Source of the DNA: CAYRSS01 sp964426945
Lineage (GTDB): Bacteria > Planctomycetota > Phycisphaerae > UBA1845
DNA length: 8,080 bases
Assembly: GCA_964426945.1 (NCBI GenBank)
Contig: CAYRSS010000093.1
Coordinates: 1-8,080, forward strand
Direction of reading: 5' to 3'
Position numbers and translations under genes: made by a program. The notes under the pieces were generated by a model. It was not told the origin of the DNA, made no database searches, and was given only the letters and a program-made list of their open reading frames with translations. This document shows, piece after piece, positions 5,801-8,080 of the stretch; position 1 is the first letter of the stretch, and each line of letters opens with the position of its first letter.

Positions 5801-7502
5801 GCAGGACCGGCTCGGGATCAAGCTCGTTGGCGCCTTCAGCGCGATTGTTTTCCTGCAGGAAAAAGTGCGGCATGCGCGTCGACGGGCGGAACTCCTGCGG
5901 GTTCCAGACCCACTGCTGAACGAAGCCCGGATTCAGCTTGTCGCTGATGTGCGAGAGATCCGGCCCGACGCGCGGAGCGTCGGCCAGCTGGTCCACCGAG
6001 TGACAGTTCACGCAGCCGACGTTGGTGAACAGGTACTGGCCGTGGTTGATCCGCCGACCGGTCTTCTCGCCTTCGTACTCGTCGATGTCGGCGACTTGCG
6101 TGTGACACTTCGCACAGCCTGCCTCGCTGTACACCGGCGGGTACATCGGACGGTCCCAGTAGTGTTCGATCGTCTCGAAGGTCGTCATGGGGACGCCGAG
6201 ACGCGTCACGTAGTACCGATCCTTCCAGTCCTCGCGCACCTTGTGCGAGGTCGGCGAGTGCGCCGCGAGGATGAAGTCGGTTTCCTGGGGATTGCCCTCG
6301 TGGCAGACCGTGCACCCGACCATGGCCATCGGATGCGGCGAATCGATCGAGACGAACAGATCGAGGTGCGGATGCGCCAGGAGCGGCTGGCCCAGTTCGA
6401 CCGGCTTGCGCCTGGTGGCCTTGAGATAGCTGTTCATCCGGTCGACGAGTGCGGCGAAATACGTGTTGCGCTGCGCGGGCGTGAGCGCATCCCAGTGTTC
6501 CACGACCTCGCCCGGCGACAGCTTCGCCCCCTGCAGCGCACCCGACAGCGCGGGCGCGTCAGGGTACTCGAGCGGCGACTTGCCTTCCTTGATCAGCGCC
6601 TCGTTGATGCCGTCGATGGACCGCTCGATCTTGCCGGCGAGGGTCTTCTGAGAGAACTCCGGATCGTCGATCGCGATGTGGCAGGTCGTGCAGCGGTCGG
6701 TCGTGTACGTCCGCAGGTAGTTGAGGTTCTGCTCGATGTTCGGCAGTACGAGCTGCTTGACCTCGTGGCGAGCCGGGGTGTTCTTGGGCGCCGCGAAGTC
6801 GAGCAGCGGCATGTTGAACACGGCCTTCACCAGCGGGATGCCGCCGAAGAGTCCCTCGTCCGTCAAAACGCCGCGGAACTGTTGATCGCGCTTCAGGGCG
6901 GCGGTCTGAGCCTGCTCCAGCGCGGCGAGCTTCTTCTCCGCCGCGACGACCATCGCGTCCAGCTCGCGCAGCTCGCGAGCCAGTCGCTTCTTGGCGTCCT
7001 CCGACTCCTCCTTGGCGCGGCGGAGCGACTCAAGTTCCTCGCGCTGGCTGTCGAGAACGCGCTTGGCGGCGATGGTCGTGGGGTGCTCGGGGCCGTGGGC
7101 GCCGAGCGCACGCTCGTAGGTGTCGTGGCTGACCTGCAGCACCTGCGAGACGCGGCTGAAGGGCGCGTCAGATTTCTTGAACTCGAACGCGGCGGCGTCG
7201 AGCTCGGCCTGCAGCCGGCGGCGTTTCTCTGCATTGGTCGCCTGATCCTGCGCGCGGGCCGCCTCGAGCTCCTGCCGGGCCTGGGCGATTTCCTTTTCGC
7301 GAGCCTCGGTCGTCGCGTCGAGGTAATCCAGATGGGCGAAGGCCGCCTTGGCCAGGAAGAAGTCGTCCTGGTGGTGGCGCCAGGGACGATCGTAATCCAC
7401 CAGGATCAGCCAGAGCACGGACGCGAGCATGAACACGCTCGCCACCGCGAACCAGGCGTGCATCCTGTCGGGCCTTCGCAGTTTATCCTCAGGAATCGGC
7501 AT
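2811..7502 (-). CDS. Giant membrane-anchored octaheme c-type cytochrome (1563 residues)
   Basis: A periplasmic electron-transfer protein tethered to the inner membrane. Seen: positively charged N-terminus, one membrane helix at about 15-35 (N-in), then D-Y-D-R-P-W-R-H-H-Q; coiled-coil stretches at 66-110 and 144-206; and eight C-x-x-C-H heme c sites starting at C271, C397, C463, C497, C612, C835, C994 and C1215. Sites 4-8 are each followed by a Met-Pro of the cytochrome c distal-ligand type: M544, M723, M941, M1060 and M1340. Hemes 1-3 lack such a Met, and nearby His (H377, H379, H390, H415) are candidate second ligands. The C-terminal 220 residues contain an insert with a duplicated motif. 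The start has GAGG 4 nt upstream and a second GAGG 11 nt upstream. No catalytic pattern of NrfA or hydroxylamine oxidoreductase is visible. The neighbours (cupredoxin, COX2, COX1) suggest it feeds a terminal oxidase; I recall unnamed relatives in Planctomycetota-like genomes, without a defined function. Confidence 0.95.
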   Translation of the reverse strand: MPIPEDKLRRPDRMHAWFAVASVFMLASVLWLILVDYDRPWRHHQDDFFLAKAAFAHLDYLDATTEAREKEIAQARQELEAARAQDQATNAEKRRRLQAELDAAAFEFKKSDAPFSRVSQVLQVSHDTYERALGAHGPEHPTTIAAKRVLDSQREELESLRRAKEESEDAKKRLARELRELDAMVVAAEKKLAALEQAQTAALKRDQQFRGVLTDEGLFGGIPLVKAVFNMPLLDFAAPKNTPARHEVKQLVLPNIEQNLNYLRTYTTDRCTTCHIAIDDPEFSQKTLAGKIERSIDGINEALIKEGKSPLEYPDAPALSGALQGAKLSPGEVVEHWDALTPAQRNTYFAALVDRMNSYLKATRRKPVELGQPLLAHPHLDLFVSIDSPHPMAMVGCTVCHEGNPQETDFILAAHSPTSHKVREDWKDRYYVTRLGVPMTTFETIEHYWDRPMYPPVYSEAGCAKCHTQVADIDEYEGEKTGRRINHGQYLFTNVGCVNCHSVDQLADAPRVGPDLSHISDKLNPGFVQQWVWNPQEFRPSTRMPHFFLQENNRAEGANELDPEPVLRTETEVAAISKYLFAVSKPWTPMPLPPDLTGDVARGRELFKNVGCLACHANLGEFGEEWISKDLVARLGLDEERAAARYKGMTDEERVRYAMENFVSFEETFFEPDKNRFSPDKPYTPPVFTRFAPELSGVGSKLSREWLFSWLIKPWHYAPDTKMPSLRLSEQEALDITEYLLSFRNDSFEQGEFEWNDQRRKMADDLVMRLLSAQRSAASSQAIMRGEGGELAGMLSSLLAGSLGRDQAEQLVASWPLEDQKHVFLGSKMISHYGCYACHTIPGFEETTPPGTDLSTWAQKPVSQLDFAFFGHAFHDLHHEKEDIYHWIYPRGDKLLERLSPAYAMAQEITHTHAAFAKHKMLNPRIWDREKIKGPYDKLKMPNFYFTEEESIALTTYLLSRTDPRVKGSLRIDYDSDHAGPIAAGRNLTRELNCVGCHQTEDNVPTIQQYFRRDIAGQYRLDSTNAPPSLVGEGAKLQHNWFHSFLLNVEPLRPWLQVRMPSFNIDGEEATTLVEYFAALSQSDAERLARLQLPVNEWLKRGPDYLAWVHSGAQDEDASQPLPDGSEWFAQESLTRSAAALARFATRRELLRPADLDALRTSGRELEKNYAQMLHRVEFMRDVYDVQYPFVEPPRPLASEEHFEQGYDFLVAMGCLKCHVLGNMLPGPAKTTDDFVQTYRLDGVTGEGDNAQAILNGRLYPLGSVIDGHKLISAENVYNMTGDVTTTAVVEGPNADGETERVTLRAASAPNLSLTHRRLRRDWVHSWMIGPSWIQPGTKMPTNFPLGRSPYAEPVAFEIEYAFRRELDALRLSDELRAKFPEGVLTDKAAVEVAAAGDKWYITESNDLARIEKDSVLRVGGPDGGSPTEIKLAEPAAAPSGDDFEDDAPENPVEMLGQGRIPSAVSEALKARGVTIPSSASVVTEEAGRLWVIRSEAAFTVKNAGDRLDVYKGRVPFTGTGEDHIQLLVDFLFDAGTRGTRAPLFKSVVPAGGGSFEEVPFEE
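2961..3467 (-). other. C-terminal insert with duplicated motif in the octaheme cytochrome (residues 1346-1514)
   Basis: Between the distal Met of heme 8 (M1340) and what looks like the closing helix of that domain (about 1520-1536, E-D-H-I-Q-L-L-V-D-F-L-F) lie about 170 extra residues. They include two similar segments of about 40 residues, 1383-1421 (codons 3240-3356) and 1473-1513 (codons 2964-3086), both with G-V near the start, W-Y/V-I in the middle and alternating hydrophobic residues after it. An acidic, Pro/Ala-rich linker (about 1433-1453) separates them. Function unknown; a beta-type docking domain is a guess. Confidence 0.5.
3468..6053 (-). repeat. Five tandem His/Met cytochrome c modules
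   Basis: Residues 484-1345 hold five C-x-x-C-H sites (497, 612, 835, 994, 1215), each paired with a downstream Met-Pro: R-M-P-H-F-F, K-M-P-S-L-R-L, K-M-P-N-F-Y-F, R-M-P-S-F-N-I and K-M-P-T-N-F. Cys-to-Met distances are 47, 111, 106, 66 and 125 residues. Modules 4, 5, 7 and 8 share a W-rich helix before the Met (for example W-L-F-S-W-L-I-K-P and W-V-H-S-W-M-I-G-P), while module 6 replaces it with a His-rich segment. The modules look like diverged duplications of one cytochrome c domain. Confidence 0.8.
6093..6725 (-). other. N-terminal triheme module of the octaheme cytochrome
   Basis: Residues 260-470 contain C-T-T-C-H (271-275), C-T-V-C-H (397-401) and C-A-K-C-H (463-467). No K/R-M-P element follows any of them. 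The segment around heme 2 has A-H-P-H-L-D-L-F, S-P-H-P and A-A-H-S-P, giving several His that could complete bis-His ligation. This differs from the five His/Met modules downstream, so the protein seems to join two heme modules of different redox character. Confidence 0.75.
6885..7307 (-). other. Coiled-coil region of the octaheme cytochrome (residues 66-206)
   Basis: Two long stretches rich in Glu, Lys, Arg, Ala and Leu with heptad-like spacing (66-110 and 144-206) flank a short Pro/His-containing linker. They lie just after the membrane helix and before the first heme. Such a segment could oligomerise the protein or act as a stalk lifting the heme domains away from the membrane. Confidence 0.8.
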
Positions 7503-7529
7503 CGGACCTCGTTCCTCGTCGATCCAGGA

Positions 7530-7544
7530 CCGGCAACTTGCCGG
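7530..7544 (-). other. Small perfect palindrome after the YcaC-like gene
   Basis: CCGGCAA and TTGCCGG flank a single C, giving a hairpin with 5 bp and a 5-nt loop, 3 nt after the stop of the YcaC-like gene and about 28 nt before the octaheme start. There is no T-run. It may separate the two transcripts or be a binding site; the short arms leave this open. Confidence 0.35.
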
Positions 7545-7547
7545 ACA

Positions 7548-8080
7548 TTACTTCCTCGTCGCGCTGTAGCTGGTCATCAGGTTGCGGTACGCCGGGAGGT
7601 GGTTCCCGAACAGCCGGCCCAGCCCCTCGACATCGTTACGCCAATCGCGGTGCAGCTCGCACGCCACGGCGAACCAGCCCATCAGCTGGGCGCCGGCCGC
7701 CTCCATCCGCGACCACGCCGACTCGCGCGTCGTCTTATTGAAGGTGCCCGACGCGTCGGTCACGACGAACACCTCGTAGCCCGCCTCGATCGCCGAGAGG
7801 GCCGGAAACGCGACGCAGACCTCCGTCACGACGCCCGCGATCAGCAGCTGCCGCCGCCCGGTCGCGCGCACGGCCGCCACGAACTCCTCGTTGTCCCAGG
7901 CGTTGATGTTGCCCGGCCGCGCGACGTAGGGCGCCTGCGGGAACGTGGCCTTCAGCTCCGGCATGAGCGGGCCGTTCGGGCCGTTCTCGAAGCTGGTCGT
8001 GAGGATCGTCGGCAGGCGGAAGTATCTCGCGAGGTCGGCGAGCGCGAGCACGTTGTTGCGGAACTTGTCGGGCTCGATGT
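7548..8080 (-). CDS. YcaC-type isochorismatase-family hydrolase (N-terminus beyond window)
   Basis: A cytosolic cysteine hydrolase of the isochorismatase-like superfamily, closest in my memory to E. coli YcaC, an oligomeric protein of unsettled substrate. The reading frame stays open to the window edge, beginning I-E-P-D-K-F-R-N-N-V; by comparison with YcaC about 30 residues are missing, including the catalytic Asp. Seen: R-P-G-N-I-N-A-W-D-N-E with the probable active-site Arg (codon 7917-7919), G-V-V-T-E-V-C with the nucleophilic Cys (codon 7815-7817), and W-F-A-V-A-C-E-L-H-R-D-W-R-N-D near the C-terminus. A GTG at 8051 is not the start, since the conserved sequence continues upstream. It ends 45 bp before the octaheme gene on the same strand. 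Nothing in it points to respiration; it may be an unrelated neighbour or a detoxifying amidohydrolase. Confidence 0.92.
   Translation of the reverse strand, partial: IEPDKFRNNVLALADLARYFRLPTILTTSFENGPNGPLMPELKATFPQAPYVARPGNINAWDNEEFVAAVRATGRRQLLIAGVVTEVCVAFPALSAIEAGYEVFVVTDASGTFNKTTRESAWSRMEAAGAQLMGWFAVACELHRDWRNDVEGLGRLFGNHLPAYRNLMTSYSATRK

Noticed and set aside
2811..7502. Octaheme gene as hydroxylamine oxidoreductase, tetrathionate reductase or nitrite reductase
   Set aside because: Those multiheme enzymes have tightly packed bis-His hemes and special catalytic heme sites (such as C-x-x-C-K in NrfA). Here all eight sites are C-x-x-C-H, widely spaced, and five have downstream Met-Pro ligands like electron-transfer cytochromes.
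8049..8051. GTG at 8051 as the start of the YcaC-like gene
   Set aside because: The frame continues upstream as I-E-P-D-K-F-R-N-N, which matches the conserved family sequence, so the gene is cut by the window edge.

Overview
The window is GC-rich and densely coded. Every gene I can support lies on the minus strand, so transcription runs from high to low coordinates. It reads as part of an aerobic respiratory locus of a Gram-negative-type bacterium: several products carry export signals or membrane anchors, heme c attachment sites and copper sites that belong in the periplasm. The style of the COX2 (an F-A-W-N-V-H-Y stretch and a C-A-Q-L-C CuA loop), the blue-copper protein fused to a carboxypeptidase-regulatory-like domain, and a giant multiheme cytochrome with a coiled-coil N-terminus remind me of Planctomycetota or Acidobacteriota and related uncultured lineages. 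That taxonomic call is an inference from memory and is not secure.

Layout in transcription order: (1) 8080-7548, a YcaC-type isochorismatase-fold hydrolase, cut at its N-terminus by the window edge; (2) 7502-2811, a 1563-residue membrane-anchored octaheme c-type cytochrome; (3) 2692-1958, an exported cupredoxin (blue-copper) protein with a C-terminal carboxypeptidase-regulatory-like domain; (4) 1770-871, cytochrome c oxidase subunit II with a complete CuA site; (5) 864-1, cytochrome c oxidase subunit I, cut by the window edge just before its CuB/heme a3 motifs. Gaps are short: 45, 118, 187 and 6 bp. The 187-bp gap before COX2 holds a perfect 14-bp inverted repeat and a weak promoter-like sequence, so COX2-COX1 may be transcribed partly on their own.

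Taken together, genes 2-5 look like one electron-transfer chain: quinol- or complex-derived electrons enter the octaheme cytochrome, may pass through the blue-copper protein, and reach CuA of COX2 and then the hemes of COX1. COX2 has no fused cytochrome c domain, so a separate donor is required, and the two preceding genes are the obvious candidates. The octaheme protein is the most unusual object here. It has an N-terminal membrane anchor, a long coiled coil, a three-heme module without obvious Met ligands, then five tandem His/Met cytochrome c modules. The last module is interrupted by an insert containing a duplicated beta-rich motif. The YcaC-like gene has no evident link to respiration.

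I see no tRNA, rRNA, CRISPR array or insertion sequence. No stretch over 300 bases lacks a gene. Long open frames on the plus strand are judged to be antisense shadows of the minus-strand genes.
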